This document shows, piece after piece, positions 16,986 through 26,817 of a DNA stretch of 64,000 nucleotides. This DNA comes from CSP1-5 sp964348275 (lineage in GTDB: Bacteria > Methylomirabilota > Methylomirabilia > Methylomirabilales > CSP1-5). Under the pieces are notes generated by a model. The model saw only the letters and a list, made by a program, of their open reading frames with translations. It was not told the origin of the DNA and made no database searches. Position 1 is the stretch's first letter; every line of letters starts with the position of its first letter. The stretch covers positions 1 to 64,000 of the forward strand of contig CAYGBT010000008.1 of assembly GCA_964348275.1 (NCBI GenBank), written 5' to 3'. A program made the translations under genes and the position numbers.

Positions 16986-18122
16986 ATGCAGCCCCGTAGA
17001 AGCTGGCCTCTTGTTTTGTCGCTGGTCCTGCTTTTCGTCATTTCGTCCCACACCGAGGCACAGGAATTAGACTTTCGAGTTGACGCGAAGGCCGCTGTCC
17101 TTCTGGACGTCGCCTCCGAGCAGATCCTCTACGACCAAAGCGCAACCCTCCGGATACCCCCAGCCAGCCTCACCAAACTCATGACTGTGTTGCTGGCCTA
17201 CGACGCCCTCCGGGAAGGGACCGTTCACCTCGACGACCCCATCACCGTCAGTCGCCAGGCTTCAAAGATGGGGGGCTCCCAGATCTTCTTGCAGCGGGGA
17301 GACCGAACGACCTTTAGGGCCTTGCTCCAAGGAGTGGCCATCGCATCTGGGAATGACGCCACCATCGCCGTTGCAGAACATCTGGCTGGGTTTCCGGCCG
17401 CCTTTGTGGCCCGGATGAACGCCAAGGCACGTGAGCTGGAACTCACCGATACCCACTTTCAGAACCCCCACGGCCTACCGGCCAAGGATCAATATACCAC
17501 GGCCCACGATGTGGCCCGCCTGGCGCTTCACCTCACCCGGAATCACCCGCCTGCCATCCAGCTCCACGCCACAAAGACATTCGAGTACAACGGGATCAAG
17601 CAGCACAATCGCAACCGCCTCCTCTGGAGGGACCCCCGGGTGGATGGTCTCAAGACTGGATGGTTGGACGACGCCGGCTATCATATCGTGGCGACCGCAA
17701 CGGAGAAAGAGCGGCGCATGATCGCTGTGGTCATGGGGGCCCGCAGTGAACGTGCCCGGGAGGAGATCGCACTCCGCCTGCTCAACTACGGGTTCAAGAA
17801 CTTCCACCATGTCGAATTTTTCAGCAAAGGGGATCGGGTGAAGAATCTTCCCGTCTGGAAGGGGGTGGAAGAACATGCGGGTGTCTTCGCCACAGGACCC
17901 GGCGTCGTCGCGATCAAGAACGGAACCCCCGAGCCTACCCTCACGTATGACCTTCCTGATAAGCTCATCGCCCCCATTCCCGCGGGACAGAAGGTAGGAG
18001 AGGCCGTATTTACGGCGGAGGGACGCGAGATTGCCCGCGTGGACCTCATCGTCATGAACCCGGTCACGGAGGCGGGGCTGCTGCAGCGTCTCCTCCATAG
18101 CGTCCTCCTCCTCTTCTATTGA
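16986..18122 (+). CDS. D-alanyl-D-alanine carboxypeptidase (PBP5/6-type)
   Basis: The 378-aa penicillin-binding enzyme trims the terminal D-Ala of peptidoglycan stem peptides. The start at 16986 follows GGGAGG and gives a clean signal peptide ending near HTEAQE. Catalytic motifs are SxxK in PASLTKLM (about residue 57), SxN in IASGND (about 118) and KTG in GLKTGWLDDAG (about 220). A C-terminal beta domain (about 275-360) and a terminal hydrophobic/amphipathic helix (LLQRLLHSVLLLFY) are as in DacA/DacC, which anchor to the membrane that way. Confidence 0.93.
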   Translation: MQPRRSWPLVLSLVLLFVISSHTEAQELDFRVDAKAAVLLDVASEQILYDQSATLRIPPASLTKLMTVLLAYDALREGTVHLDDPITVSRQASKMGGSQIFLQRGDRTTFRALLQGVAIASGNDATIAVAEHLAGFPAAFVARMNAKARELELTDTHFQNPHGLPAKDQYTTAHDVARLALHLTRNHPPAIQLHATKTFEYNGIKQHNRNRLLWRDPRVDGLKTGWLDDAGYHIVATATEKERRMIAVVMGARSERAREEIALRLLNYGFKNFHHVEFFSKGDRVKNLPVWKGVEEHAGVFATGPGVVAIKNGTPEPTLTYDLPDKLIAPIPAGQKVGEAVFTAEGREIARVDLIVMNPVTEAGLLQRLLHSVLLLFY

Positions 18123-18208
18123 TTGTCCTCCGCCCAGGCGGGAGTGGAAGTCCGCAAGAATGAAAAGCACCGTTCCTCCCGGGCGGAATATGTGAGTGAA
18201 ACGGACCA

Positions 18209-19480
18209 ATGCCTGGACCCGATCGCCCCTATTTCTGGTTGATGCTCCTCTGCTTGGCCGAGATCGGGACCATGCAAGTCTTCATGAACTACCCGGCCGT
18301 CCTCCCCCTCCTGCAGGAGGAATGGCACCTGAACGCAAGCCAGGCCGGGGCCGTCTTCTCCGCCTATTGGGTAGGATATCTCGGGTCGGTCCTCTTTCTC
18401 ACCTCTCTCACCGATAGGTTCAGTTCCAAGCGCATCTACGGCCTTTCCGCCCTGTGGGCGATGATCGCCAACCTGGCCTTTGCCTGGTGGGCTCAGGATT
18501 TCTTCTCTGCCTTCTGCTTTCGGGCACTCACCGGGATAGGCCTCGCCGGCACGTATGCGCCTGGGATGAAGCTCGTCGCTGAACGATTTTCTGAAGAGAC
18601 CCGAGGTCTTGCTATGGGCATCTATACCAGCTGCTTCAGTCTCGGGGCCAGCCTCTCTCTCTTTTTCACCGGTCTCCTGACGTTTCATCTTTCGTGGCGT
18701 GCGGCCTTTTTTTTCACGTCGGCAGGGCCCGCGCTGGGAGCCCTCATTGGATTTCTGATTATCAAGGAGCACTCGCCAACAACCTCACGCCCGACACGAA
18801 TCGGGCCGGCACAGGTCTTCCGCAATCCCCAGGCCCTCCTCGTCATTACCGCCTATACCGGCCACAGTTGGGAACTCTTTGGGCTTCGCGCATGGATCGT
18901 TGCTTTCTTGGCCGCCTGCCTGCTGCAGACCGGGATTCCCTTATCCTCTGCGACCGACCTGGCCTCGAGATACGGTTCCGCCGTTCTGCTGCTGGGGGCC
19001 GGAGCAAGCCTGCTGGGTGGTTGGTATTCAGACCGGTGGGGGCGAGGCCGGATTATCCTCGTGGCCTCTCTGATTTCCAGCCCTTTAACCCTTCTGCTGG
19101 GATGGACCTACCCGCTTCCCTTCCCTCTCGTCGTCGGACTGGTCGGCCTCCTGGGGATAGCGATCATGCTCGACTCCTCTACCCTCTCCACAGCAGTCAC
19201 CGAGGTCGCCGATCCCCAGTTCGTTGGCTCCACCTTGGCGCTGCATTCTTTCTCAGCATTTCTCGCCGCTGCCGTCTCTCCAGTCGTGTTCGGCGTCATC
19301 CTCGACGTGGCGGACTCGCCAATGGCTCAGTGGTCCTCCGTGACCGGGTGGGGCCTTGCCTTTACCGCCATCGGCTTGGGGGCCCTCGCCGTTCCTCTGG
19401 CTATCCATCGCCTGCGAAGATCGCAGACACTTCCTCCCTCCTTCTTCCCAAACCACCGAAGGAACGGAAAGCAATCCTAA
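18209..19480 (+). CDS. MFS transporter
   Basis: The 423-aa protein has 12 predicted membrane helices. A conserved MFS loop after helix 2 reads FLTSLTDRFSSKRIYG, and a second-half counterpart reads GGWYSDRWGRGRI. The sequence FRALTGIGLAGTYAPGMKLVAERF is typical of nitrate/cyanate-like and general drug/anion MFS branches, so substrate is uncertain. It follows the carboxypeptidase gene by 86 bp in the same direction and converges on nnr. Confidence 0.83.
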   Translation: MPGPDRPYFWLMLLCLAEIGTMQVFMNYPAVLPLLQEEWHLNASQAGAVFSAYWVGYLGSVLFLTSLTDRFSSKRIYGLSALWAMIANLAFAWWAQDFFSAFCFRALTGIGLAGTYAPGMKLVAERFSEETRGLAMGIYTSCFSLGASLSLFFTGLLTFHLSWRAAFFFTSAGPALGALIGFLIIKEHSPTTSRPTRIGPAQVFRNPQALLVITAYTGHSWELFGLRAWIVAFLAACLLQTGIPLSSATDLASRYGSAVLLLGAGASLLGGWYSDRWGRGRIILVASLISSPLTLLLGWTYPLPFPLVVGLVGLLGIAIMLDSSTLSTAVTEVADPQFVGSTLALHSFSAFLAAAVSPVVFGVILDVADSPMAQWSSVTGWGLAFTAIGLGALAVPLAIHRLRRSQTLPPSFFPNHRRNGKQS

Positions 19481-19523
19481 GGCTCCGCCCACGCCGGCGG
19501 CCTATCGCGTGCTTGAGAGCTCT

Positions 19524-21137
19524 TCAGGTAGCGAAGGGAGTTTCGCCGGGTGAGTGTGGAGGGAAAGGTGCGCAGGGAGGCGAGATCCCCTCCTTGAGGA
19601 TACGGATCGCTTCGGGGAGCTTCTCCAACAGGTCGGTGGCGATCATCGCCTCGGGACCGAGTTGCTGGCACGCGAGGTCGCCGGCCAGCCCATGGAGGTA
19701 CACACCTGCTACCGCCGCCTGCCCCGGTGCCAGACCCTGGCTCACGAAACTAGCAATCATCCCGGTGAGGACATCGCCGACGCCTCCGGTCGCCATCCCC
19801 GGATTGCCCGTGGGATTGATGTAGACTGCGCCACCTGGTTCCGCTATGAGCGTCCGGGCCCCCTTGAGAACGAGGTACACGTTGTAAGTCGAGGTCACCT
19901 TCTGGGCAATCGGGATCCGTTTCTCGATCACCTCCTCCTTGGGAACCGAGAGCAGGCGGCTCAGTTCTCCCGGATGCGGCGTCAGGATCACGGGAACCGA
20001 AGCCTTGGACAGGATCTCCGGATGACGCGCCAAGACGGTGACTCCGTCCGCGTCAATCACCAAGGGAATCTTGGCTGATTTAATGAGGGTCTCCACGAGG
20101 CGGGCGGTTTCCGGATGGGTGGAAAGACCCGGCCCCAGCGCGAGAACCCGCTTCCCCTCCATGAGATCCAGGAGTGCATCCGCCGCCTCGAAGGCCACGG
20201 TTCGCTCCTCGGTTTCGGGGAGGCCAACGGTCATCACTTCGGTAAGTTTGGCCTCCATGAGATCGTTGAGTCCCTCAGGGAGGGCCAACGTGACGAGCCC
20301 CGCACCCGTTCGCAACGCGCCAAGGCTGGACAAGGCGGCTGCCCCTGTCTTGCCGGGTGATCCGGCGAGCACCAGAACATGGCCGTAGGTCCCTTTGTGA
20401 GCGTCCGGATCCCGGAGGGGGAGGGCAGCTCTCACCGCTTCACTATCGGTGAGGTTCACCGGCAGCTTCGGATCCGTCAGAAGGACTCGAGGAACTCCAA
20501 TGTCTACGACCCGGACCTCCCCCGTGCATCGGGCTGCCGGGTAGAGGAGCAGAGATCGTTTTGGAAGAGCGAAGGTCAAGGTCAGGTACGCTTGAATGCA
20601 TGGCTCCTGCATGCGCCCATCATCCGAACCAAGGCCGGAGGGGATATCTAAAGCCACCAGAGGTCGTTGCAGGGTGTTCAGCAGTTGAATCGCCTCAGCA
20701 GAGATGCCTCGGGCTGGTCCGGTGAGACCCGTCCCCAGGATGGCATCAACAATCAGATCGGAAGTGGCCAGGACCTCCCGGCGTCCGTGGAGATCCCGGG
20801 CCGTCATCACCTCGACCAGTGGAATCCCCGTCTTCTCCGCGATTCCCAAGTTAATCGCCGCGTCCCCCTTCAGCTCGTCCTTCTTTGCCAGGAGCAGGAC
20901 CTGGACCTCTGTTCCGCGGTTCGCGAGGTGCCGGGCCACCACGAACCCATCGCCCCCGTTATTCCCTTTCCCACACACTACCGACACCCGCGACCGATAC
21001 AACCGGGGGAAGTACCGTTCCATCTCGCGGACGGCTCCAGCCCCGGCGTTCTCCATCAGGATAAGGGAAGAGACGCCGTACTCTGCTTCGGCCCGGTGAT
21101 CCAGCTCCTGCATTTCCTTTGCGGTCACGACCTTCAT
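19524..21137 (-). CDS. nnr: Bifunctional NAD(P)HX epimerase/dehydratase
   Basis: This fused repair enzyme restores hydrated NADH and NADPH. Residues 1-215 are the YjeF-N epimerase (CGKGNNGGDGFVVARHL). About 230-530 is the ribokinase-like ADP-dependent dehydratase (GSPGKTGAAALSSLGALRTGAG, LTPHPGELSRLL and NPGMATGGVGDVLTGMIA). I start at the ATG at 21137 (MKVVTAKEMQELD), the usual family beginning, rather than the TTG at 21194 that would overlap acpS. acpS-nnr is a frequent operon pair. Confidence 0.93.
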   Translation of the reverse strand: MKVVTAKEMQELDHRAEAEYGVSSLILMENAGAGAVREMERYFPRLYRSRVSVVCGKGNNGGDGFVVARHLANRGTEVQVLLLAKKDELKGDAAINLGIAEKTGIPLVEVMTARDLHGRREVLATSDLIVDAILGTGLTGPARGISAEAIQLLNTLQRPLVALDIPSGLGSDDGRMQEPCIQAYLTLTFALPKRSLLLYPAARCTGEVRVVDIGVPRVLLTDPKLPVNLTDSEAVRAALPLRDPDAHKGTYGHVLVLAGSPGKTGAAALSSLGALRTGAGLVTLALPEGLNDLMEAKLTEVMTVGLPETEERTVAFEAADALLDLMEGKRVLALGPGLSTHPETARLVETLIKSAKIPLVIDADGVTVLARHPEILSKASVPVILTPHPGELSRLLSVPKEEVIEKRIPIAQKVTSTYNVYLVLKGARTLIAEPGGAVYINPTGNPGMATGGVGDVLTGMIASFVSQGLAPGQAAVAGVYLHGLAGDLACQQLGPEAMIATDLLEKLPEAIRILKEGISPPCAPFPPHSPGETPFAT

Positions 21138-21174
21138 AGCAATAGCAGTCAGCAGTCTGCCGACAGCTCTCCTT

Positions 21175-21552
21175 TCAGTCAGTGGCGACGACAAATGCCA
21201 CCGCGTAGTCTCCGTCGTGACTCAAGCTCAGGTGAAGGTGACGGATCCCCTGCTCTTCCGCGACAAGACGGGCCCGTCCAGACAATCGGACCCCCGGCGG
21301 CCTCCCTCGGGGTCCAACCACCTCAACCTCTCGCCAGCCGATCCCTCCACCCCACCCGGTCCCCAACGCCTTCATGGTCGCTTCCTTGGCCGCAAATCGG
21401 GAAGCAAAGTGAACCTCTGGGAGGGGACGCGCCTGACCTTCGGCCCTCTCCTCAGGCGTGTAGAGCCGCTCACAGAGCCGATCCTTGTACCGTTGAAGGA
21501 CCGCCCGCATTCGAGGGATGAAAACCAGATCCGTTCCGACTCCGACGATCAC
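21175..21552 (-). CDS. acpS: Holo-[acyl-carrier-protein] synthase
   Basis: The 125-aa enzyme transfers 4'-phosphopantetheine from CoA to acyl carrier protein. VGVGTDLVFIPRM at the N terminus (Mg-binding Asp) and FAAKEATMKALGTG (catalytic Glu-Lys) are diagnostic, and LSLSHDGDYAVAFVVA closes the fold. It ends 38 bp before the preferred nnr start. Confidence 0.95.
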   Translation of the reverse strand: MIVGVGTDLVFIPRMRAVLQRYKDRLCERLYTPEERAEGQARPLPEVHFASRFAAKEATMKALGTGWGGGIGWREVEVVGPRGRPPGVRLSGRARLVAEEQGIRHLHLSLSHDGDYAVAFVVATD

Positions 21553-21679
21553 GAATCACCTATTAGCGTATGGTACGTAACTCATAGCGCGTAGTGCGAA
21601 CCTCACAACTGGCAGCAATCTCCACGCCTCCGCGGGCCTTTTGCTGACGCCGACTTGCTGACAGCGAATGGCTGCTGTG

Positions 21680-22405
21680 TCATCTGGCCTTGTGGATGAG
21701 ACCGAGCATCTCCCGAACGGCTCGATCGATTCCCACAAAGGCTGCTCGGGCGACGATGCTGTGGCCGATGTTCAACTCTTCTACCTCCGGAATCGCAGCC
21801 ACTGCTGCAACATTCTGATAGTTCAAGCCGTGACCGGCAGCGATCCGCAGACCGAGGTCCCGCCCGAGGCGAGCCGCCTCCATAATCTTCAGGAGTGCAT
21901 TCTGCCGTTCAGACTCCGTCCTGGCCTCGGCATACCGTCCCGTGTGAATTTCCACGAATGGTGCCCTCGTGCGCTTTGACGCCTTCACCTGCTCGGGTTC
22001 GGGATCGATGAAGAGGCTCACTCTGATCCCGCCCTCGGTCAAGGCGCGAACTACCCGCAACATCCGTTCCTCTCGGCCGGCCACATCGAGGCCTCCCTCA
22101 GTGGTGAGCTCCTGGCGTCGCTCGGGCACGATGGTGGCGATATCCGGAAGGGTGTCCAGGGCGATCTTGACCATCTCTTCCGTCGCAGCCATTTCCAGGT
22201 TAAGCTGGGTCTTCACCACCTCTCGAAGAAGCCGGACGTCGCGGTCCTGGATGTGGCGTCGATCCTCTCGAAGATGCACGATGATGCCAGCGGCCCCCGC
22301 CACCTCGGCGAGGATGGCCCCAGTCACGGGGTCAGGCTCTGATCCCCCCCGGGCCTGCCGGATCGTCGCAATATGATCGACATTCACTGCCAGCCGTGGT
22401 CTCAT
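21680..22405 (-). CDS. pdxJ: Pyridoxine 5'-phosphate synthase
   Basis: The 241-aa TIM-barrel enzyme condenses 1-deoxyxylulose 5-phosphate with 3-amino-2-oxopropyl phosphate to make pyridoxine 5'-phosphate. The start LAVNVDHIATIRQARGG, followed by the HLREDRRHIQDRDV block and AAGHGLNYQNV near the end, identifies PdxJ clearly. It lies between glmM and acpS on the minus strand, with 127 bp before acpS. Confidence 0.96.
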   Translation of the reverse strand: MRPRLAVNVDHIATIRQARGGSEPDPVTGAILAEVAGAAGIIVHLREDRRHIQDRDVRLLREVVKTQLNLEMAATEEMVKIALDTLPDIATIVPERRQELTTEGGLDVAGREERMLRVVRALTEGGIRVSLFIDPEPEQVKASKRTRAPFVEIHTGRYAEARTESERQNALLKIMEAARLGRDLGLRIAAGHGLNYQNVAAVAAIPEVEELNIGHSIVARAAFVGIDRAVREMLGLIHKAR

Positions 22406-22657
22406 CGTCCCCGCTTCTCTTCCGCATGCGGCGAGGGAGGTCTTTTGCCGGGAGGAAGGCGGAATCTGGTTTGTCCGAGATCCCGGGACGGGCTCCCGGA
22501 TCGGGACGTCAAGCCGAACCCTTCGTCCCCGCTACACGGGGATGGGCTGGCGTCCCCTCCGCACCTCACCGCGGCCCTTCCACGCGGAACTTAGAATGAT
22601 TGGACTACCTCACACCTGGAATAATTTCGCCAACGACCCGGAAGGGCCTTCCGAGCC

Positions 22658-24007
22658 TTAGCCTAATTCCTTTTCGATGGCTTCCGCAATCGATTTGGCC
22701 AAACGATCCACCTGCTCCGCGTCTTGCCCCTCCACCATTACCCTGGCAACTGACTCAGTCCCGGAATAACGAACCAAGACCCGCCCGCTGCCGTCGAGCT
22801 GGGCCTCTGCCTCCGCGATTACTCCCTGTATGGGAGCGATGGATTCGAGTTCCCGCTTCTCTCTCACGCGCACATTGACCAGAACCTGAGGACACACGCT
22901 CATGCACCGGCGAAGCTGCGAAAGCGGTTTCTGACGCTTGACCATCAGGGAGAGAACCTGAAGAGCAGTCACCACACCGTCCCCAGTTGTATTATGGTCG
23001 AGAAAGACACTGTGCCCGGACTGTTCGCCGCCCAGATTATACCCGTGCCGGAGCATTTCCTCTAACACGTAGCGGTCCCCCACCGGGACGCGGACGATCC
23101 GAATCCCTGCCTCTTTCAGGCAGAGTTCCAGTCCAATATTGCTCATCACCGTCGCCACAACCGTATCAGCACGGAGGAGGTTTTGGCTTTTGAGGTCCAA
23201 GGCACAGATGGCCAAAATGTGATCCCCATCGACCACCGCTCCCGTCTCGTCCACGAGAATGGCCCTGTCCCCGTCGCCATCATGTGAGATGCCGACGTCA
23301 GCCTTGTGTTTCAACACCGCTTCCTGCACCACCTCTGGATAAAGGGAGCCACACCTCTCGTTGATATTGAGCCCGGTGGGTTGAATGTTCAATGGGATAA
23401 CTACCGCTCCCAACTCCCTGAGAATGGCGGGCGCCACCCTGTAGGTGGCCCCGTGGGCACAGTCCACAACCACTTTGAGCCCGTGCAAGGAAACGCCCTT
23501 GGGAACGGTTCCCTTGGCAAACTCGACGTACCGTCCGGCCGCATCATTGATCCGATAGGCCTTGCCGATTTCACCGGCCAGTGGGCGAAGTCGTTCGATC
23601 TCCTGGCTATTGATAAGCGCCTCCATGTGCTCTTCCGCCTCAGACGGCAGTTTAAGTCCGTCCCCGGAGAAAAACTTAATCCCGTTGTCCTGAAATGGAT
23701 TGTGGGAAGCAGAGATGACAATGCCCGCATCCGCCCGCAGGCTCCGGGTGATAAAGGCAATCCCTGGAGTCGGCAGGGGACCCACCAGCAGAACATCCAC
23801 TCCCATCGAACAGATCCCAGACGTCAGGGCACACTCCAGCATGTACCCGTGGAGACGAGTATCTTTCCCGATCACGATCTGATGCCTGCCCGGCCTCGTC
23901 TTAAAGAGATAGGCCGCCGCCCGACCGAGCTTGACCACGGTCTCCGGGGTCATGGGTTCTTCGTTGGCGACGCCGCGTACCCCGTCGGTCCCAAAGAGCT
24001 TGCCCAC
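22658..24007 (-). CDS. glmM: Phosphoglucosamine mutase
   Basis: The 449-aa enzyme interconverts glucosamine 6- and 1-phosphate on the way to UDP-GlcNAc. It opens MGKLFGTDGVRGVANE. The phospho-serine loop is VISASHNPFQDNGIKFFSG (about residue 98-116), the Mg loop is DGDGDRAILVD (about 240) and the substrate loop is GGEQSGHSVF (about 325). The C-terminal domain has RYSGTESVARVMVEG. It is the usual neighbour of folP and ftsH. Confidence 0.96.
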   Translation of the reverse strand: MGKLFGTDGVRGVANEEPMTPETVVKLGRAAAYLFKTRPGRHQIVIGKDTRLHGYMLECALTSGICSMGVDVLLVGPLPTPGIAFITRSLRADAGIVISASHNPFQDNGIKFFSGDGLKLPSEAEEHMEALINSQEIERLRPLAGEIGKAYRINDAAGRYVEFAKGTVPKGVSLHGLKVVVDCAHGATYRVAPAILRELGAVVIPLNIQPTGLNINERCGSLYPEVVQEAVLKHKADVGISHDGDGDRAILVDETGAVVDGDHILAICALDLKSQNLLRADTVVATVMSNIGLELCLKEAGIRIVRVPVGDRYVLEEMLRHGYNLGGEQSGHSVFLDHNTTGDGVVTALQVLSLMVKRQKPLSQLRRCMSVCPQVLVNVRVREKRELESIAPIQGVIAEAEAQLDGSGRVLVRYSGTESVARVMVEGQDAEQVDRLAKSIAEAIEKELG

Positions 24008-24040
24008 CAGCTTCGTCCTCCTATCGGCTGAGAGTCCCAG

Positions 24041-24940
24041 TCATGATTCCGATTCCCTCCGTATGGCATCCGTCATCCGGGCCACCCGGACCATAGCTTG
24101 GACATCGTGAACCCGAACGATATGTGCACCCTGCCAGATGGCGATCGCGATCGCGGCTGCCGTTCCCTCCAACCGTTCCTCCACGGGAAGATCGAGGATC
24201 GCTCCGATAAAGGACTTCCGCGACGGCCCGATCAGCAGAGGCTTCGCAAGGACGTGGAACTCTGGGAGGTGATGCAAGAGGCGGAGGTTATGCTCGACGC
24301 GCTTCCCGAAGCCGATCCCGGGATCGACCGCGATGGCCTCAGGGTCTACTCCGTGCGCTTCGGCCAGGAGGATCCTTTCCTGGAGATACGCCCGTACTTC
24401 CCCCACTAAGTCCGCGTACCTCGGATCGCCCTGCATCGTCTTGGGAGTTCCGCGAATGTGGGTGAGCACGAGGCCGGCCCCCGCCCCGGCCACGACGGAC
24501 GCCATGCGAGGATCAAAGCTGAGGCCGCTAATGTCATTGATCAGGTCCACCCCTTCCCCTAAGACCTCGGCCGCCACGTCCCCCTTGTATGTATCTACGG
24601 AGATGGGGACCTGAATCTTGTCAACAAGTGCCCTCACGGGGGGGAGGATTCGGCGAAGTTCCTCCTCGGCCGATACCGGCTCGGAACCCGGTCGCGTTGA
24701 CTCTCCGCCTATATCGATAAGATCCGCTCCGGCTTCGACCATCTGATAGGCACACTCAATCGCCCGGCCTGGATCGAGATGCCATCCCCCGTCGAAAAAA
24801 GAATCGGGGGTCACATTGAGGACCCCCATGATCTGTGTCCGGGCCGTCACGTCAAGGCAAAACCGCCGGCACCGGAGCGGGGGCAGCCGAGTGCCGGGAC
24901 GGGCTACGGCCTCAGGCGAGTGCCCCGGCGACGATACCAT
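24041..24940 (-). CDS. folP: Dihydropteroate synthase
   Basis: The 299-aa TIM-barrel enzyme joins p-aminobenzoate to the pterin pyrophosphate in folate synthesis. Signatures are IMGVLNVTPDSFFDGG and DIGGESTRPGS. I place the start at ATG 24940, which overlaps the ftsH end by 29 bp and is preceded by GGAG; the longer frame is only the ftsH shadow. ftsH-folP-glmM is a classic conserved order and implies translational coupling. Confidence 0.94.
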   Translation of the reverse strand: MVSSPGHSPEAVARPGTRLPPLRCRRFCLDVTARTQIMGVLNVTPDSFFDGGWHLDPGRAIECAYQMVEAGADLIDIGGESTRPGSEPVSAEEELRRILPPVRALVDKIQVPISVDTYKGDVAAEVLGEGVDLINDISGLSFDPRMASVVAGAGAGLVLTHIRGTPKTMQGDPRYADLVGEVRAYLQERILLAEAHGVDPEAIAVDPGIGFGKRVEHNLRLLHHLPEFHVLAKPLLIGPSRKSFIGAILDLPVEERLEGTAAAIAIAIWQGAHIVRVHDVQAMVRVARMTDAIRRESES

Positions 24941-26702
24941 CGATCTCCGGTCCCTCCAACACCTCCCGTTCGAGCAGGGCAGCGGCCAGAGCGTGGAGTG
25001 CCTCGATCCGGGATTTGATGAGCTCCCTCGACCGGTCGTAGGCATCCATCACAAAACGGCGGACTTCTTGGTCGATCTCCTGGGCTGTCAGTTCACTATA
25101 ATCCTGGTGCTGGGCGATCTCCCTCCCCAGAAAGACCATCTCCTCCTTCTTTCCAAAGGTGAGAGGACCCATTTTTTCGCTCATCCCCCACTCACACACC
25201 ATCTTGCGGGCCAGTTCCGTGGCCCGCTCCAGGTCGTTTCCCGCCCCGGTGCTGATCTGGCCGAGCACCAGTTCCTCCGCGACCCGGCCCCCCATCAGAA
25301 TGGCGATATTGTTCAATAGGTACTCCCGATGGTAGTTGTGCTTCTCGTCCAACGGCAGTTGCTGGGTAATCCCCAAGGCTCGCCCCCGGGGGATGATGGT
25401 CACTTTGTGGATCGGATCGGTCCCCGGGATGAGCTTCGCCACGAGGGCGTGCCCTGCCTCGTGATAGGCGGTCGCCCGGCGTTCCTCCTCACTCAAGATC
25501 AGGCTCTTGCGCTCGACCCCCATGAGCACCTTATCCTTCGCGCTCTCAAAGTCCTTCATCTCGACAAACTTTTTGTTCTCGCGGGCTGCCAACAGGGCCG
25601 CCTCGTTCACCAAGTTGGCCAAGTCGGCTCCTGAGAACCCCGGCGTCCCTCGGGCCAGAACCGGCAACTCCACGTCCGCGCCCAGCGGGATCCTCTTGAT
25701 GTGGACCTTGAGGATCTCCTCGCGGCCCCGAACGTCGGGGCGCGCCACCACGACCTGTCGGTCGAATCGTCCGGGCCGAAGCAGCGCCGGATCCAACACG
25801 TCGGGCCGATTCGTGGCAGCGATCAGAATCACCCCGTCGTTGGACTCAAAGCCATCCATCTCGACCAAGAGCTGGTTCAGAGTCTGCTCCCGCTCGTCAT
25901 GGCCACCCCCAAGCCCTGCGCCCCGGTGCCGGCCCACCGCGTCGATCTCATCCATGAAGATAATGCAGGGCGCATGCTTCTTTCCCTGATCAAAGAGATC
26001 GCGGACCCGGGAGGCCCCGACCCCGACAAACATCTCCACGAAGTCAGAACCGGAGATCGAAAAGAAGGGGACATTCGCCTCGCCCGCAATGGCGCGGGCC
26101 AGCAGGGTTTTCCCCGTTCCCGGAGGTCCCATCAACAGGACGCCCTTCGGGATCCGGCCACCCAACTTTTGAAACTTCTGGGGGTCCTTCAGGAAGTCAA
26201 TGATTTCTTCTAACTCCTCCTTGGCCTCCTCCACCCCGGCCACGTCAGCAAAAGTTACCCGGTTCTGTTTCTCCGTGAGCAGCCGGGCCCGCGCCTTTCC
26301 GAATGACAGCGCTTTGGCGCCTCCGCCCTGCATCTGCCGCATGAAGAAGATCCAGACCCCGATAAAGAGGAGCATCGGCAGCCACGAGAGGAGCACGTTG
26401 TACCAGGGATTTTGTTCCACGGGCCTGGCGGCAATTCTGACTCCCTGCTTCCGCAGGGACGGAACCAGCTCGGGATCCTCCGGAGCAAAGGTCCGGAACA
26501 GGGTGCCGTCGGTGAGCCGGCCTCGAATGTCCGACCCTTTCAGGGTGACCTCGGCGACCTCCCCCCGCTCAACCTGCGCGATAAATTCGCTGAAGATCAG
26601 CTCTTTCTCGACAGGTTGGGTCTGATTAAAGATGTTAAAGAGGAGGATCATGCTCAGGCCGATCACCAGCCAGAGCGCCATATTTTTCATGAACGGACTC
26701 AA
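24912..26702 (-). CDS. ftsH: ATP-dependent zinc metalloprotease FtsH
   Basis: This membrane AAA+ protease is about 596 aa. Two membrane helices lie near residues 5-24 and 100-120 with a periplasmic domain between them. Walker A is GPPGTGKTLLARAIAGEA, Walker B IIFMDEIDAVGRHRG, and the zinc site is HEAGH with a downstream Glu. A TTG at 26702 has AAGGAGG at good spacing, while an ATG at 26690 is too far from it. Frames further upstream contain the ribosome site itself. The promoter is at 26764-26792. Confidence 0.95.
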   Translation of the reverse strand: MSPFMKNMALWLVIGLSMILLFNIFNQTQPVEKELIFSEFIAQVERGEVAEVTLKGSDIRGRLTDGTLFRTFAPEDPELVPSLRKQGVRIAARPVEQNPWYNVLLSWLPMLLFIGVWIFFMRQMQGGGAKALSFGKARARLLTEKQNRVTFADVAGVEEAKEELEEIIDFLKDPQKFQKLGGRIPKGVLLMGPPGTGKTLLARAIAGEANVPFFSISGSDFVEMFVGVGASRVRDLFDQGKKHAPCIIFMDEIDAVGRHRGAGLGGGHDEREQTLNQLLVEMDGFESNDGVILIAATNRPDVLDPALLRPGRFDRQVVVARPDVRGREEILKVHIKRIPLGADVELPVLARGTPGFSGADLANLVNEAALLAARENKKFVEMKDFESAKDKVLMGVERKSLILSEEERRATAYHEAGHALVAKLIPGTDPIHKVTIIPRGRALGITQQLPLDEKHNYHREYLLNNIAILMGGRVAEELVLGQISTGAGNDLERATELARKMVCEWGMSEKMGPLTFGKKEEMVFLGREIAQHQDYSELTAQEIDQEVRRFVMDAYDRSRELIKSRIEALHALAAALLEREVLEGPEIDGIVAGALA

Positions 26703-26763
26703 TCCCAACCCCTCCTTCGGACTCACCACTCGTTACCCTCTTGGCAGCACTTACATAGTTTTA

Positions 26764-26792
26764 AAGATAGCATATTGCGATGTACCTGCCAA
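26764..26792 (-). promoter_or_regulatory. Putative promoter of ftsH-folP-glmM
   Basis: Read on the minus strand, TTGGCA (26792-26787), a 17-bp spacer and TATCTT (26769-26764) resemble a sigma-70 promoter 60 bp upstream of the chosen ftsH start. The surrounding sequence is markedly AT-rich for this genome. Confidence 0.45.
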
Positions 26793-26817
26793 TATATCAA
26801 AATGTCAAATGGCCGAA